Positions 53,105 to 62,747 are shown, counted from the stretch's first letter. The stretch is DNA of 64,000 nucleotides from [Leptolyngbya] sp. JSC-1 (GCA_000733415.1 KL662191.1:386415-450414); one strand, 5' to 3'. The notes: generated by a model from the letters alone, not told the origin. Numbers and translations: made by a program.

Positions 53105-54202
53105 CTATTGGATCTTGGCCACCTCGGTTTTCACCCGATCGGCCAGATCGGCCTCTAGAGGAATGTAGCCTAGATCGTTGGCAGCGCTCTTGCCGTCTGT
53201 CAGCGACCAGCCAACCACACTTTTCAGGGCTTCTTTCTTAGCCGCATCCTGGTACTCAGGGTAAAGCAACAGCCAAGTTAGGGTCGAGATTGGGTAAGCA
53301 TCAGGGTTCTCTGGATCGGGAACCAGCAGCGCGAAATCTGCCGGAACCGTTTCACCCTTGAAGGCCAAAGCGCCCGCTTCAGGGGTTGGCTCTATCATAT
53401 TGCCGGCCTTGTTCTCGATCGCAGCCATTTGCAGGCCGTTCTCCTTAGCGTAGGAGAATTCGGTATAACCAATGGCACCAGGAGTCTGCTGGATTTGCGC
53501 TGTCACGCCCTCGTTGCCTTTAGCACCCGTTCCAACCGGCCATTCCACCGATTTGTTCGCGCCAGCCGTCCAGTTGGGGCAAGCAGCCTGCAAGTGGTTG
53601 GTGAAGGCAAATGTGGTGCCACTACCGTCTGAACGGTGTACAAACTGAATGTTGGAGTCGGGCAGGTTAACTCCGGAGTTTTCAGCCGCAATCGCCGGAT
53701 CGTTCCACCGGGTAATTTCGCCGGTGACAATGCCGCAGTAGGCATCACGGGAAAGCTTCAGGCCATCCACACCATCTAGGTTGTAGGCAAACACCACGCT
53801 ACCCCCCGTCATCGGCACCTGAATCGGCTCAGCTCCAAACTTGGCCTTAAATTTTTCCCGTTCCTCTGCCTTCAGCGGAGCATCAGTGGCTCCAAAGTCT
53901 ACAGTTCCGGCCAAAAACTGTTCAACCCCAGCACCGCTGCCCACAGACTGATAGCTGATCTGAGTGTTGGGATTTTGCTTGTTGTAGTCGGCAAACCAGC
54001 GCTGATAGAGCGGAGCAGGGAAGGTCGCACCGGCTCCACTGAGGGAGACAGTACCACCACCGCCACCACCAGCCGTTGGAGACGTAGCCGTTGGTGCAGA
54101 TACATCGGGATTGGAGGGACCGCAGGAGACGGCCAGCCCCATCGAGACACAGCCAATGGCTGCTATAAAAGCGCGACGTTTGAAGCGTGTTAGGGATGTC
54201 AT
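53105..54202 (-). CDS. pstS: Phosphate-binding protein PstS
   Basis: Periplasmic phosphate receptor, 365 residues. The start has a basic signal sequence with AAIGCVSMGLAVSC, where the last cysteine may be a lipoprotein site. The mature protein has a Thr/Gly linker, then SLSGAGATFPAPLYQRWFADY, the phosphate loop FVHRSDGSGTTFAF and the motifs GVTAQIQQTPGAIGYTEFSYA, all typical of PstS. A Pho box lies 90 bp upstream. Confidence 0.95.
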   Translation of the reverse strand: MTSLTRFKRRAFIAAIGCVSMGLAVSCGPSNPDVSAPTATSPTAGGGGGGTVSLSGAGATFPAPLYQRWFADYNKQNPNTQISYQSVGSGAGVEQFLAGTVDFGATDAPLKAEEREKFKAKFGAEPIQVPMTGGSVVFAYNLDGVDGLKLSRDAYCGIVTGEITRWNDPAIAAENSGVNLPDSNIQFVHRSDGSGTTFAFTNHLQAACPNWTAGANKSVEWPVGTGAKGNEGVTAQIQQTPGAIGYTEFSYAKENGLQMAAIENKAGNMIEPTPEAGALAFKGETVPADFALLVPDPENPDAYPISTLTWLLLYPEYQDAAKKEALKSVVGWSLTDGKSAANDLGYIPLEADLADRVKTEVAKIQ

Positions 54203-54651
54203 GCGATCTACCTAGTGATTGAAACTTCTAAATTTTACAGATCGTGTCGCAAGCATCCTACTGCCTGATCATAAAGGGAACATCCAGCAAACGGTTAAGG
54301 GAAGGTTATCTCTCGATAGAGAAAAATAAATTCACCCATTAGGGTGAGTCTATACCCAGGGTTGGCAGGCTTCTAGAATTTAGTTGACACAGAGTAAAAA
54401 TTTCAGATCAAGAAGCGTAACAATCCTTAATAATCACTCTACGATGCGAGTCACTACTGACTGAGTTAATCAGAATTGGCCAGAATCGGCAAAACCGGTC
54501 AACAGCCCACGAGATAGCTGAAATAAAACGGCCACAATAGAAGCAGATAAGCTCTAACCTCAACTTACCCAATCCAAACTTACTCAACTTAGTCAACTCA
54601 CAAACAGGACGGAAACCAGTCAAGGTAGACCTTAATGCTAGAGGTGATTTG
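54203..54651. other. Intergenic region upstream of pstS
   Basis: About 450 bp holding the divergent promoters of pstS and the DCC-family gene. Apart from the Pho box (54292-54310) and a perfect GAGGTGAT ribosome site (54641-54648) for the DCC gene, nothing else was recognised. Confidence 0.55.
54292..54310 (-). promoter_or_regulatory. Pho box upstream of pstS
   Basis: On the minus strand: GATAACCT-TCC-CTTAACCG, two direct 8-bp units with a 3-bp gap (11-bp period). This fits the cyanobacterial SphR/PhoB repeat near CTTAACCT. A third unit (GCTGGATG) is weak. It lies about 90 bp before the pstS start. Confidence 0.65.
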
Positions 54652-55083
54652 ATGATTTATCACGTGATCTACGACGGAAACTGTAACCTATGCGTCAATT
54701 CGGTTAAGTTGCTGGAGCAACTTGATCAGGGCAAGCAGTTTCGCTATGCGCCCATGCAGGACCAGACGACCTTAGCCCAATTTGGCATCACGCCTGAGGA
54801 TTGTCAGTTAGGCATCATTTTGATTCAAGCAGAACCACCGTTTCAACGCTGGCAGGGTACTGCTGCTATTGAGGAAATTGGTTGCCTCTTGCCGCTGGGC
54901 GATGCCTTTGTGAGGGCCTATCAGCAATTGCCCGGTGTCAAATGGGTTGGTGACCAACTCTACGAGCAAATCCGCGATCATCGCTACATGCTGTTCGGCC
55001 AGCGACCTACCTATCACTCGCCCTATACCATTGCTTCAGATGGCTTGTGCGCAGACGGAGGTTGCGCTGACCCAATCAATTGA
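54652..55083 (+). CDS. DCC-family thiol-disulfide oxidoreductase-like protein (DUF393)
   Basis: A 143-residue protein from the ATG at 54652, preceded by a perfect GAGGTGAT ribosome site; the TTG at 54649 is less likely. The N-terminal YDGNCNLCVNSVKLL is the CxxC redox motif of the DCC family. A second cysteine-rich motif, GLCADGGCADP, closes the protein. The substrate is unknown. The gene points away from pstS. Confidence 0.85.
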   Translation: MIYHVIYDGNCNLCVNSVKLLEQLDQGKQFRYAPMQDQTTLAQFGITPEDCQLGIILIQAEPPFQRWQGTAAIEEIGCLLPLGDAFVRAYQQLPGVKWVGDQLYEQIRDHRYMLFGQRPTYHSPYTIASDGLCADGGCADPIN

Positions 55084-55270
55084 AGCGTTGGCTGGATATG
55101 ACTGAACAATTCACCCACGAATAATTAATTGGCGGCTACTAACGGCTACTACTACTAACGGCTACTAATTGGATCACGACTTCTCGACTAGGCTTTGTCC
55201 AAAAGGGTGCAATGTTTCTGTATGATAATAAAGCTTATTTTTTAAACAAACTCGTTTGGGAGATGCCGCT

Positions 55271-55387
55271 ATGTTGACTCTCAAGATTGTGGTGTACATT
55301 ACAGTACTTTTCTTTGTCGGGCTGTTTGTGTTTGGCTTTTTGTCGAATGACCCCTCCCGCAACCCCAAGCGTCGCGATCTGGAATAA
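55271..55387 (+). CDS. psbI: Photosystem II reaction centre protein I
   Basis: A 38-residue single-helix PSII subunit near D1 in the thylakoid membrane. Sequence begins MLTLKIVVYITVLFFVG and ends DPSRNPKRRDLE, the conserved PsbI tail. A GGGAG ribosome site lies 7 bp before the ATG. Complete. psbI aids PSII assembly around D1. Confidence 0.97.
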   Translation: MLTLKIVVYITVLFFVGLFVFGFLSNDPSRNPKRRDLE

Positions 55388-55456
55388 ATTCAAACTTCAG
55401 GCTGTACGCCTGTCAGACCATAGACTTCTGGAACCTACACGCGAACAAGGAGTCTG

Positions 55457-55522
55457 ATGAGCCTGTATCAGGGACGGTTAAAGTCCTGCTGTTGGGCTTG
55501 CCGTCTACATTGTTGCGATTAG
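55457..55522 (+). CDS. Candidate cysteine-rich leader ORF
   Basis: A 21-residue ORF: MSLYQGRLKSCC, then WACRLHCCD. It has five cysteines in its last 11 residues and an AAGGAG ribosome site 4 bp before the ATG, stronger than any site at the next gene. Its stop codon (TAG, 55520-55522) is in the same frame as, and only one codon before, the ATG of the DUF3769 gene at 55526. A ribosome that finishes here could restart at once. It could be a translated leader or attenuator that senses cysteine supply. Real expression is unproven. Confidence 0.4.
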   Translation: MSLYQGRLKSCCWACRLHCCD

Positions 55523-55525
55523 AGT

Positions 55526-58207
55526 ATGCCCTATCCGGTTTCGCCGCCTGCCCTACCTCCGGTCGTCAACGTCGTACTGCCTGAGGAATCCTTCCATTCT
55601 TTGTTCAATCAAGATTTTGCAGAAGCCGCTGCCTCAAATAGCCCTACAGAAGCGTCAACAGGTTCTTTTGTACCTGCAGATACCGCTACCTGTGTAGAGA
55701 ACTGTGGCTCGGTGGTGCCAGTACTAGAGCCGGTTTCGACTGCACCTAGCCTGACCCCAGCCGCAAGTTTGGGTGGTCCCATGACGATAAACCAACCGGA
55801 TAGGGCAGTTCAGTTTAGCGTTGCGCCTGAACCACGGCCAAGGGCCACCCGCGCGGCTCAAACGGTGATTTTGCCGCTGCCCGAATTGGATGCGCTTGTA
55901 CTGGCTAATACAGCTCCAATCCCCAGAACGCAGCAGTATACAGCGCCTGATGCGCTGCCTGCCGTTCCAATCGGTTCACCGGATTCCCAATTAGCGAGGA
56001 CGGTACCGGAGCCTTCTCCCTCAGAACCCCAGGAAACAGATGGGCGCGCACCATTGCCCGACGCTCAACTCCTCGACGCTCAACTCCGTCCAGAACCCAC
56101 TGCCGTTCCCCAGCCTAGTCAGCAACCTGAGACACTTCGGCTGGATCTGCCGATTCCTGCACCTGCACCGTTAGAGGTCGATCCTGACCAGCCGACAACA
56201 GAACCCTTGCCCAATCCAGTACCCGATTCTGATGGCGAGGTGCTAACAATTCCAACGCCACCCCAGCCCACGCCAGAAGCCCAACCCAGCCAGCCGACAC
56301 CGGGTGCGAGTCCTGGTGAAGGGGTACCGATCGATCCACAGGCGGTTGGGGAAGTGCTAGAGGTGCAAAGTGACCGGCAAGAATTTGACGAGCGACAGCA
56401 GATTTTTATCGCCGATGGCAATGTTAGGGTCCGGTTCCGTCAAGCGGTATTGACGGCGGATCGGGTACAGGTCAATATTCCCAACCGGGTTGCAGTAGCC
56501 GAAGGTAATGCAGTCTTAACTCGTGGCGATCAGGTGCTGCGCGGTGCCCTCTTTACTTACAACTTTGGCCTCAATCAAGGCGCGATCCAAACCGCCCGAG
56601 GCGAGCTACTGATTCCGGCAGCAGAGCGGGATTTTGATCCGACCCCGCCGGCTATTGGTTCGGCTGCGGAGCAACCTGCGACTGAGCGGCTCTCTACGAC
56701 TCAGCCGTTGCAGGTGTTTGGCGGCATACCCGGCCCGGCGTTCGGGTTGAATCTTTCCAGGCAGCAGCAGGGACAAATCAGCCGGCTCCGGTTTGAAGCC
56801 GATCAGGTGGACTTTTTTGGCGAGAATCTGGAAGCCCAAAATGTTCGGATCACCAACGACCCCTTCTCACCCCCCGAACTCGAGCTGCGATCCAGCCGAG
56901 CCACCTACACCCGCCTTTCCCCGACCACTGCCGAAATTCGTGCCCGCAATCCGCGCCTCGTGTTTGATCAGGGCTTTGAGCTGCCGCTGTTGGTCGATCG
57001 ATTGGTACTCGACAATCGCAGACGCAGCTCTGGTTTATTCAACTTCGGATTCGACGAGAGAGACCGGGACGGTTTCTTTATTGAGCGCACGTTTGATATC
57101 TATTCCACTCCGCTGGTCTCATTTAGCCTGACGCCTCAAATTCTGGTGCAGCGAGCGATTGACCAGGGCAGCTTTCCCGATCCCGATCACTTTGGACTGA
57201 TTGCCAATCTGGATTTTCGCTTTAGCCCCAACACCACTGCCCAAGCCGTTGCTAACTTTAGTAGCCTGGATTTGAGTGAAATCGAAGATCGGCTGCGAGC
57301 CAGCGTGCGAGCACAACAGCGCGTGTTTAACCACACTGTGGCGCTAGAATACAGCTACCGCAACCGGCTATTCAACGGCTCGTTGGGTTTTCAGGATGTG
57401 CAAAGCAGCATTGGTCTGGTGATAAATTCACCTCGCTATGTGCTGGGAGATAGCTTGATCAACCTGAATTATCAAGGCAGTATTCAATATGTCAATGCCC
57501 AAACCGACCAGGGAGACCTCTATCCGCAGCTGCGTCAGGATCGAGATTTGAGCTGCATCAATCCAGATGACCGAGATACAACTGGTAACGGCTGTGTAGA
57601 CCTAACACGCTATCAGGTGGCGGCCACCCTGAGTCGATTTTTCCCGATCTGGTACGGGACTCCACTTCCTCCTACCCCTACCGAAGGGCTGCGCTACACA
57701 CCAACTCCGGTTGTGCCCTATCTGGGTGTGTTTACCCAATTGCAGGGGGTCTACAGTGGCTATAGCAACGGCGACACTCAGGCCAGCTTGCGCGGTAGTG
57801 TTACTCTGTTGGGACAAATCGGTCGGTTTTCACGACCATTTTTGGATTCCACGGAATTCAGTTTTGGCTATTTCAACACGCTGCTAGAGGGCAAATCGCC
57901 CTTTTTGTTTGACCGAGTCGGTGACTCACAGTTTGTGATTGCTGGCCTGACCCAGCAGATCTATGGACCGTTACGAGCTGGAGTACAGATTGCCTATAAC
58001 CTCGATACTCAGGATGAGATCGATACAGTATACAGATTGGAATACCGACGTCGTACTTATTCCATCATTGCCACCTATAGCAGCGGCAGGCAAGAAGCAA
58101 CCCTCAGCTTTCAGTTGAACGACTTTAATTGGACTGGCGATCCGGGTCCCTTTTCTGGCTCAGGCGGCAATACGGTTGAAAGTAGCGTAATTCAAGGTAT
58201 CAACTAG
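55526..58207 (+). CDS. DUF3769 / LptD-like outer-membrane protein
   Basis: An 893-residue protein. Residues 1-280 are disordered and Pro-rich with no visible signal peptide. An OstA/LptA-like domain follows (about 282-375): EVLEVQSDRQEFDERQQIF, GNVRVRFRQAVLTADRVQVN and GDQVLRGALFTYN. The rest (about 390-893) is beta-rich with alternating polar and hydrophobic strands and the DUF3769 region. This matches the cyanobacterial LptD-type protein thought to place lipopolysaccharide in the outer membrane. The start is fixed by an in-frame stop one codon upstream. No strong ribosome site precedes the ATG. Translation may be coupled to the leader ORF. Confidence 0.88.
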   Translation: MPYPVSPPALPPVVNVVLPEESFHSLFNQDFAEAAASNSPTEASTGSFVPADTATCVENCGSVVPVLEPVSTAPSLTPAASLGGPMTINQPDRAVQFSVAPEPRPRATRAAQTVILPLPELDALVLANTAPIPRTQQYTAPDALPAVPIGSPDSQLARTVPEPSPSEPQETDGRAPLPDAQLLDAQLRPEPTAVPQPSQQPETLRLDLPIPAPAPLEVDPDQPTTEPLPNPVPDSDGEVLTIPTPPQPTPEAQPSQPTPGASPGEGVPIDPQAVGEVLEVQSDRQEFDERQQIFIADGNVRVRFRQAVLTADRVQVNIPNRVAVAEGNAVLTRGDQVLRGALFTYNFGLNQGAIQTARGELLIPAAERDFDPTPPAIGSAAEQPATERLSTTQPLQVFGGIPGPAFGLNLSRQQQGQISRLRFEADQVDFFGENLEAQNVRITNDPFSPPELELRSSRATYTRLSPTTAEIRARNPRLVFDQGFELPLLVDRLVLDNRRRSSGLFNFGFDERDRDGFFIERTFDIYSTPLVSFSLTPQILVQRAIDQGSFPDPDHFGLIANLDFRFSPNTTAQAVANFSSLDLSEIEDRLRASVRAQQRVFNHTVALEYSYRNRLFNGSLGFQDVQSSIGLVINSPRYVLGDSLINLNYQGSIQYVNAQTDQGDLYPQLRQDRDLSCINPDDRDTTGNGCVDLTRYQVAATLSRFFPIWYGTPLPPTPTEGLRYTPTPVVPYLGVFTQLQGVYSGYSNGDTQASLRGSVTLLGQIGRFSRPFLDSTEFSFGYFNTLLEGKSPFLFDRVGDSQFVIAGLTQQIYGPLRAGVQIAYNLDTQDEIDTVYRLEYRRRTYSIIATYSSGRQEATLSFQLNDFNWTGDPGPFSGSGGNTVESSVIQGIN

Positions 58208-58523
58208 ATTGCAATTAACCCCTTGAACTAGCGGATAGACGTTGGCTGAATGAACGGGGAAACGTTGGCCGGGTGGTAAGGACTTATGCAATAGGAAATG
58301 GAGTGTAAGCAGCTTGCCCATTACAGGTGAGGCATCGGTTCAAGCAGACGCTGATTGGGCGGAACGTTGAGCTTGTTACTGGCTCTGTTACTGATCCTGT
58401 TCCTGAGCTAGCTCCTGAGCTTGTCACTGCCATGGGTGAAAGTGAATTTTCGTGCAATTCCGATCCATTGCCCCAATTTCCCGATTAAAGTTTGTTAAGA
58501 ACCCTTTTTATCCTGTGGGTGGC
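58208..58523. other. Intergenic region
   Basis: No gene. A stretch near 58375-58430 repeats CTG(TT/AT)(A/C)CTG-like sequence (tgttactg, tgatcctg, tcctgagct), a loose repeat of unknown meaning. Confidence 0.4.
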
Positions 58524-59336
58524 ATGACTGAGCAAGCCAAAGATGTAATTGCTGCAAATGTGGCTGAGTTAATGACTCGCTACAGTTTTGATCCAGGAGG
58601 CTATGGGCTAGAGCAGTGGATCGAACAATGGTTGCGGCAATACCCAGCAGAATGGTTAAGTCCGGCTGTAATCGAGGCACTTTATCAAGGTCGCTATAAA
58701 GCTGTTTCTGTCTGGCAAATTTTGGAACTGTGGCGACGGCGTGGCAGACCGCTTCAGCACTTCAGCCGCGAGTTTGAACGGATGATTTCGGGTCGTTCGC
58801 TGCAGCTCTTGTTTACCGAACCAAGGTTCACTGAACCGCTCCTCACGATTCCCCAACCTGTTTTAGTAGGTGCAGAAACCAACGGCAGCCATTCTAGATA
58901 CCGCTCGGCGGTTGAACCAAGGCGGCTCGTACCTCAAGACCTGAACGTAGATGCCGCGGCGCTAGTATTTCCGGTCCGCGCCTCCTCCCCTTCAGCCGAA
59001 GGGCCACCTGCAATCCAGCCTTTTCGACCGTCCCAGCAGTTCCAGTTAAGCTTGCCACCAGAAATTCGCCAGCCGCTAGTCAAAGCACCAAGTCGTACAC
59101 CGATTCAACGATTTGTGCCAGTACCGAAATCGCCGGAGATTGACGATCGATTACACGATAAGCTGAGGTCTATTGCCCAAGCGCTGGTTGCTGCCAATGC
59201 TCAAGCCTACTCGACGGCTCTGGCAGCTAGCCAAGATACGCCTACATCGGTTGAGCCAGTTGCTCAGACAACACTAGAGACTGAAGAGGCTGAAACCGAT
59301 CAATCAATCCAAGACAATACTCAGCTCGACTCTTGA
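58524..59336 (+). CDS. Conserved-looking protein with N-terminal helical domain, function unknown
   Basis: About 270 residues from ATG 58524 (MTEQAKDVIAAN); an upstream ATG at 58452 adds 24 weakly conserved residues. The first 100 residues are a helical domain: VAELMTRYSFDPGGYGLEQWIEQWLRQYPA, then VSVWQILELWRRRGRPL. The remainder is disordered and rich in Pro, Ser and Glu. I do not recognise the family. Its end overlaps that of thf1 by 16 bp, convergently. Confidence 0.7.
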   Translation: MTEQAKDVIAANVAELMTRYSFDPGGYGLEQWIEQWLRQYPAEWLSPAVIEALYQGRYKAVSVWQILELWRRRGRPLQHFSREFERMISGRSLQLLFTEPRFTEPLLTIPQPVLVGAETNGSHSRYRSAVEPRRLVPQDLNVDAAALVFPVRASSPSAEGPPAIQPFRPSQQFQLSLPPEIRQPLVKAPSRTPIQRFVPVPKSPEIDDRLHDKLRSIAQALVAANAQAYSTALAASQDTPTSVEPVAQTTLETEEAETDQSIQDNTQLDS

Positions 59337-60034
59337 GAATCGGACGGTGTCGTTACGGTGTCTTTAGCTTTGGCTCGCTCTTCTTTCTTTTTGCGATCGG
59401 CCTTGAGGATATCATCCAGCACAATCTGAGCTTGGGCAATTTTATCCAGATTGCTGCGATACAGCTCCAGGTCTTTCTGCATCTTGTCGCCAGAGAGGTT
59501 CAGCGCCTCGCTCAAGGTTTGCAGGGCTTGGTTACGCTTGGATTCATCCTTGACCAAACTGGGGTCCATCAGCTCCAGCAGCGTGTATAGGCCAATTGCA
59601 AACAGGCGACTGTACTTGAAACTGGAATTACCTGCTACTCCTCGCAATGCATCATAGAGAGCACCTGCTGGTGCCATGTTCAGCTGCTTGACTTGCGACA
59701 AAAAAGTATCCGCCGAAGTGGCAGCGGCTTCAGCTTGCAGTTGCTCCGCATCGCGGCGATATTTCTGGGCATCATCCTGCAATGCTTGACACAGGGCATT
59801 AAAAATCGAAGCTTTATCGGCCTCAGGTCGATAGCCCTGCATAAACCGATCAAAGGCAGTGACCACGCCCAGACCATAAATTGGGTCATAGCGATAATCC
59901 GCATTGACCGAGAGCAGGTGCATCTCTACCATCAATTCATCAACAACCCGCCGATAGATCGAGTTAATCGGGCGGGTATGAAGCGTGTAAAAGGCTCTCT
60001 TGGTTTCGGAAACTGTGCGGACGTTACTACTCAC
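59321..60034 (-). CDS. thf1: Thf1/Psb29 protein
   Basis: A 237-residue soluble protein that supports photosystem II repair and thylakoid formation with FtsH. Marks: TVSETKRAFYTLHTRPINSIYRRVVDELMVEMHLL, DPIYGLGVVTAFDRFMQGY, GNSSFKYSRLFAIGLYTLLEL, and a C-terminal coiled coil rich in Lys and Glu. Length and motifs are normal. Confidence 0.95.
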   Translation of the reverse strand: MSSNVRTVSETKRAFYTLHTRPINSIYRRVVDELMVEMHLLSVNADYRYDPIYGLGVVTAFDRFMQGYRPEADKASIFNALCQALQDDAQKYRRDAEQLQAEAAATSADTFLSQVKQLNMAPAGALYDALRGVAGNSSFKYSRLFAIGLYTLLELMDPSLVKDESKRNQALQTLSEALNLSGDKMQKDLELYRSNLDKIAQAQIVLDDILKADRKKKEERAKAKDTVTTPSDSQESS

Positions 60035-60182
60035 TGGCTAAATCTAAACACAATGTGATTTTCATTATCCCACAGGACGGCGGGGATGGGGCAGAAGCTG
60101 TCGATTCCCAGAAATTTCCAAAGTGGTACGTCTGTTCGAGCATTCCTCGCTTACCCTAGAGGAGAGAATTTCAGCACCCGCT

Positions 60183-62150
60183 ATGGCTTACGAACCCCTG
60201 CACCACAAGTACCGTCCGCAAACCTTTGCTGAACTGGTTGGACAAGCAGCAATTGCCACCACCCTGACCAATGCCCTGCGCCAGCAAAAGATTGCCCCGG
60301 CTTATCTGTTCACCGGAGCACGCGGTACCGGCAAAACATCCAGCGCCAGGATCTTGGCTAAGTCACTCAACTGCCTCAAATCAGCTGTTCCTACAGAAAC
60401 GCCCTGCGGTGTCTGCGAAGTTTGCCGTTCGATTGCCAACGGTTCCGCCCTAGACGTGATTGAAATCGACGCCGCCAGCAATACCGGCGTAGACAACATT
60501 CGGGAGTTGATTGAACGGGCGCAGTTCGCTCCAGTGCAGTGCCGCTACAAGGTGTACTGCATCGACGAATGTCACATGTTGAGCAACCAAGCCTTCAATG
60601 CGCTGCTGAAAACCCTGGAAGAGCCACCCGATCGAGTCGTATTCGTGTTAGCCACCACCGACCCCCAGCGCGTGTTGCCCACAATTATTTCTCGCTGCCA
60701 GCGCTTCGATTTTCGCCGGATTGAGCTAGAGGCGATGGTGCACCACCTAAGTCGGATTGCCGACAAAGAAGCAATCGACGTTAGCCCAGATGCAATCCAG
60801 CTCGTGGCCCAAATCGCCCAAGGCGGTCTGCGCGACGCTCAAAGTATGCTCGATCAGCTGAGTTTGCTAGAAGGCCGGATTACCGTAGAGCGGGTTTGGG
60901 ATCTGGTCGGTGCAGTGCCAGAACGCGACCTACTGGCATTGGTGCAAGCTCTGACTCAATCTGATGTCACTGCCGTGATCGATCAGGTACGGCGGTTGCT
61001 GGATCGGGGTCGCGAACCCTTGATTGTGCTGCAAAACCTAGCCAGCTTCTACCGCGACTTGCTGATCGCCAAAACGACCCCCAACCGCAACGATTTAGTC
61101 GCCATTACTCCACCCACCTGGGCCGAGATGTGCCGCTTTGTGCAAGCTATCGATCTCAGCCTGTTGCTGAAGGGCCAGACCCATCTGCGCGAAAGCGAAA
61201 TTCAGATCAAAAACACCACCCAACCGCGCCTCTGGCTCGAAGTCACCCTAATGGGCCTGCTGCCCACCGAACACCACCAATCCCCTACTTCCCCCGCCCC
61301 CTTCTCCTCTCCCCCACCTCCCGTTCATCTGAGCGCTGTTGAAGCTTCATCTCCTCCTCCCCTATCCCCTTCTCCCCCTGCCTCCGAGGAGCCGGTCGTA
61401 CCAGAAACAGTACCCGCGATCCTGTCGTTGCCTCAGCCCAATCAGCCGGAGATCAATTTAGAGCAGATGTGGCAGTCGATCATTGAGGTGTTGCAACCAC
61501 CGGGTACCCAGGCCTTGTTTCGGCAGCAGGGGCGTTTGCTGACTCTAGAAGCTGAGAAGGCCCGGATCGGCATCAGTTCCCAGCCATTATTCAAAATGGC
61601 GCAGCAGCGGGTCGCCAATTTGGAAGCAGCCTTTGCCAAAGTTGCCCATCCGGTGAAGGTGAGCCTAGAAGTGGTGCCTTCTAGCCCGTCTGCTGATGCG
61701 TCTCCTCCTTCTGCCAATTCCTCTCCAGCCGCTACCGTACCCCCAAGTCGTCCGTCGGATAATTTAGCTGCCCCAGAATCGAGACCCATCAGTACACCCA
61801 TGGCGCGGGAAACGCACCATTCAGGCAGCCGTAATCGCAATGCTGACACCAGTAATGGCAATCATTCTGATCACAGCACTGTCGCAGATCACGGTGCTGT
61901 CGCAGATCCGCCGCTTTCCTACAATGCCAATCCAGTCAATCCAACCTTAGTTACTTCCTCCCAGCCCCCTGCTTGGCAAGAAGAGGATGAAGTTAGCCGG
62001 GCAGCCAAAAGTTTGGCTCAAATGTTTAACGGCCAGATTGTCAAGGAAACTGATGAGTTGGAAGCGTTAGCACCCGAAACCTTGAGTCGGGGCCAAGTGG
62101 CCGCCCTCCAACCGGATGTGGGGGATCCGGATGATGATGTGCCATTCTAA
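60183..62150 (+). CDS. dnaX: DNA polymerase III subunits gamma/tau
   Basis: Clamp-loader ATPase, 655 residues from the ATG at 60183 (MAYEPLHHKYRPQTFAELVG), where the family begins; a GTG at 60123 would add 20. Walker A GARGTGKTS (45-53), a zinc-binding CGVCEVC with the earlier cysteine of the same module, Walker B VYCIDECHML and sensor-1 region LATTDPQRVLPTIISRCQ are intact. The middle has a Pro/Ser-rich linker. There is no intein, although inteins occur in some cyanobacterial dnaX genes. No frameshift signal was searched for. Confidence 0.95.
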   Translation: MAYEPLHHKYRPQTFAELVGQAAIATTLTNALRQQKIAPAYLFTGARGTGKTSSARILAKSLNCLKSAVPTETPCGVCEVCRSIANGSALDVIEIDAASNTGVDNIRELIERAQFAPVQCRYKVYCIDECHMLSNQAFNALLKTLEEPPDRVVFVLATTDPQRVLPTIISRCQRFDFRRIELEAMVHHLSRIADKEAIDVSPDAIQLVAQIAQGGLRDAQSMLDQLSLLEGRITVERVWDLVGAVPERDLLALVQALTQSDVTAVIDQVRRLLDRGREPLIVLQNLASFYRDLLIAKTTPNRNDLVAITPPTWAEMCRFVQAIDLSLLLKGQTHLRESEIQIKNTTQPRLWLEVTLMGLLPTEHHQSPTSPAPFSSPPPPVHLSAVEASSPPPLSPSPPASEEPVVPETVPAILSLPQPNQPEINLEQMWQSIIEVLQPPGTQALFRQQGRLLTLEAEKARIGISSQPLFKMAQQRVANLEAAFAKVAHPVKVSLEVVPSSPSADASPPSANSSPAATVPPSRPSDNLAAPESRPISTPMARETHHSGSRNRNADTSNGNHSDHSTVADHGAVADPPLSYNANPVNPTLVTSSQPPAWQEEDEVSRAAKSLAQMFNGQIVKETDELEALAPETLSRGQVAALQPDVGDPDDDVPF

Positions 62151-62260
62151 TCCGGCAGCTCAGCAGCAGGAATGCTCCTCAATCGCGACGAGCCAAAATA
62201 ACCGTTAAAATAGCGGTGTCTAACTAGAGTGTTTCTCTAGCTTGTGCCTTTCTGGTATTT

Positions 62261-62701
62261 GTGATGGTTGGAACCTCAGCTCCACTGCCCCCTGCTCTGG
62301 CCCAAATCGTCCAGCGTTTTCAGCGGGTTTCAGATCCGAAGCAACGCTATGAGCAGTTGATCTCGTTGGCGAAACGGCTTGACCCTCTGCCCGAAGCAGC
62401 CAAAATCCCAGAGAACAAGGTATCTGGCTGTGTCTCGCAGGTCTACATCACAGCGGATCTGGTGGATGGTAAGGTGAAATATCAGGGCGATTCGGATTCA
62501 CAGCTCGTCAAAGGCTTGGTGGCACTGTTAATCAAAGGGTTAGACGGCCTACCACCCGAAGAAATTTTGCAGGTGACGCCAGACTTTATTCAAGCCACTG
62601 GGCTGAATGTCAGCCTCACACCGTCCCGCGCCAATGGTTTTTACAACATCTTCCGGATGATGCAGCAAAAAGCCTACCAATTGCAGGGCGCGGCTTCGTA
62701 G
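62261..62701 (+). CDS. sufE: SufE-type sulfur acceptor protein
   Basis: A 146-residue protein that accepts sulfur from SufS and stimulates it during FeS cluster assembly. The active cysteine C56 lies in KVSGCVSQVYI. Other marks are ERYEQLISLAKRL-type helix (here QRYEQLISLAKRL), GDSDSQLVKGLVALLI and the end NGFYNIFRMMQQKA. It is 65 bp upstream of the CobW-family gene. Confidence 0.95.
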   Translation: MMVGTSAPLPPALAQIVQRFQRVSDPKQRYEQLISLAKRLDPLPEAAKIPENKVSGCVSQVYITADLVDGKVKYQGDSDSQLVKGLVALLIKGLDGLPPEEILQVTPDFIQATGLNVSLTPSRANGFYNIFRMMQQKAYQLQGAAS

Positions 62702-62732
62702 AGATTCGTTTACCATAGAATGCAAACTAAAC

Positions 62733-62747
62733 TGATAATCATTCTCG
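62733..62747 (+). promoter_or_regulatory. Zur/Fur-like box upstream of cobW-family gene
   Basis: TGATAAT-C-ATTCTCG, a 7-1-7 inverted repeat close to the cyanobacterial Zur consensus (TGATAATNATTATCA), 19 bp before the ATG. Five of seven right-arm bases fit the consensus. Confidence 0.6.
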
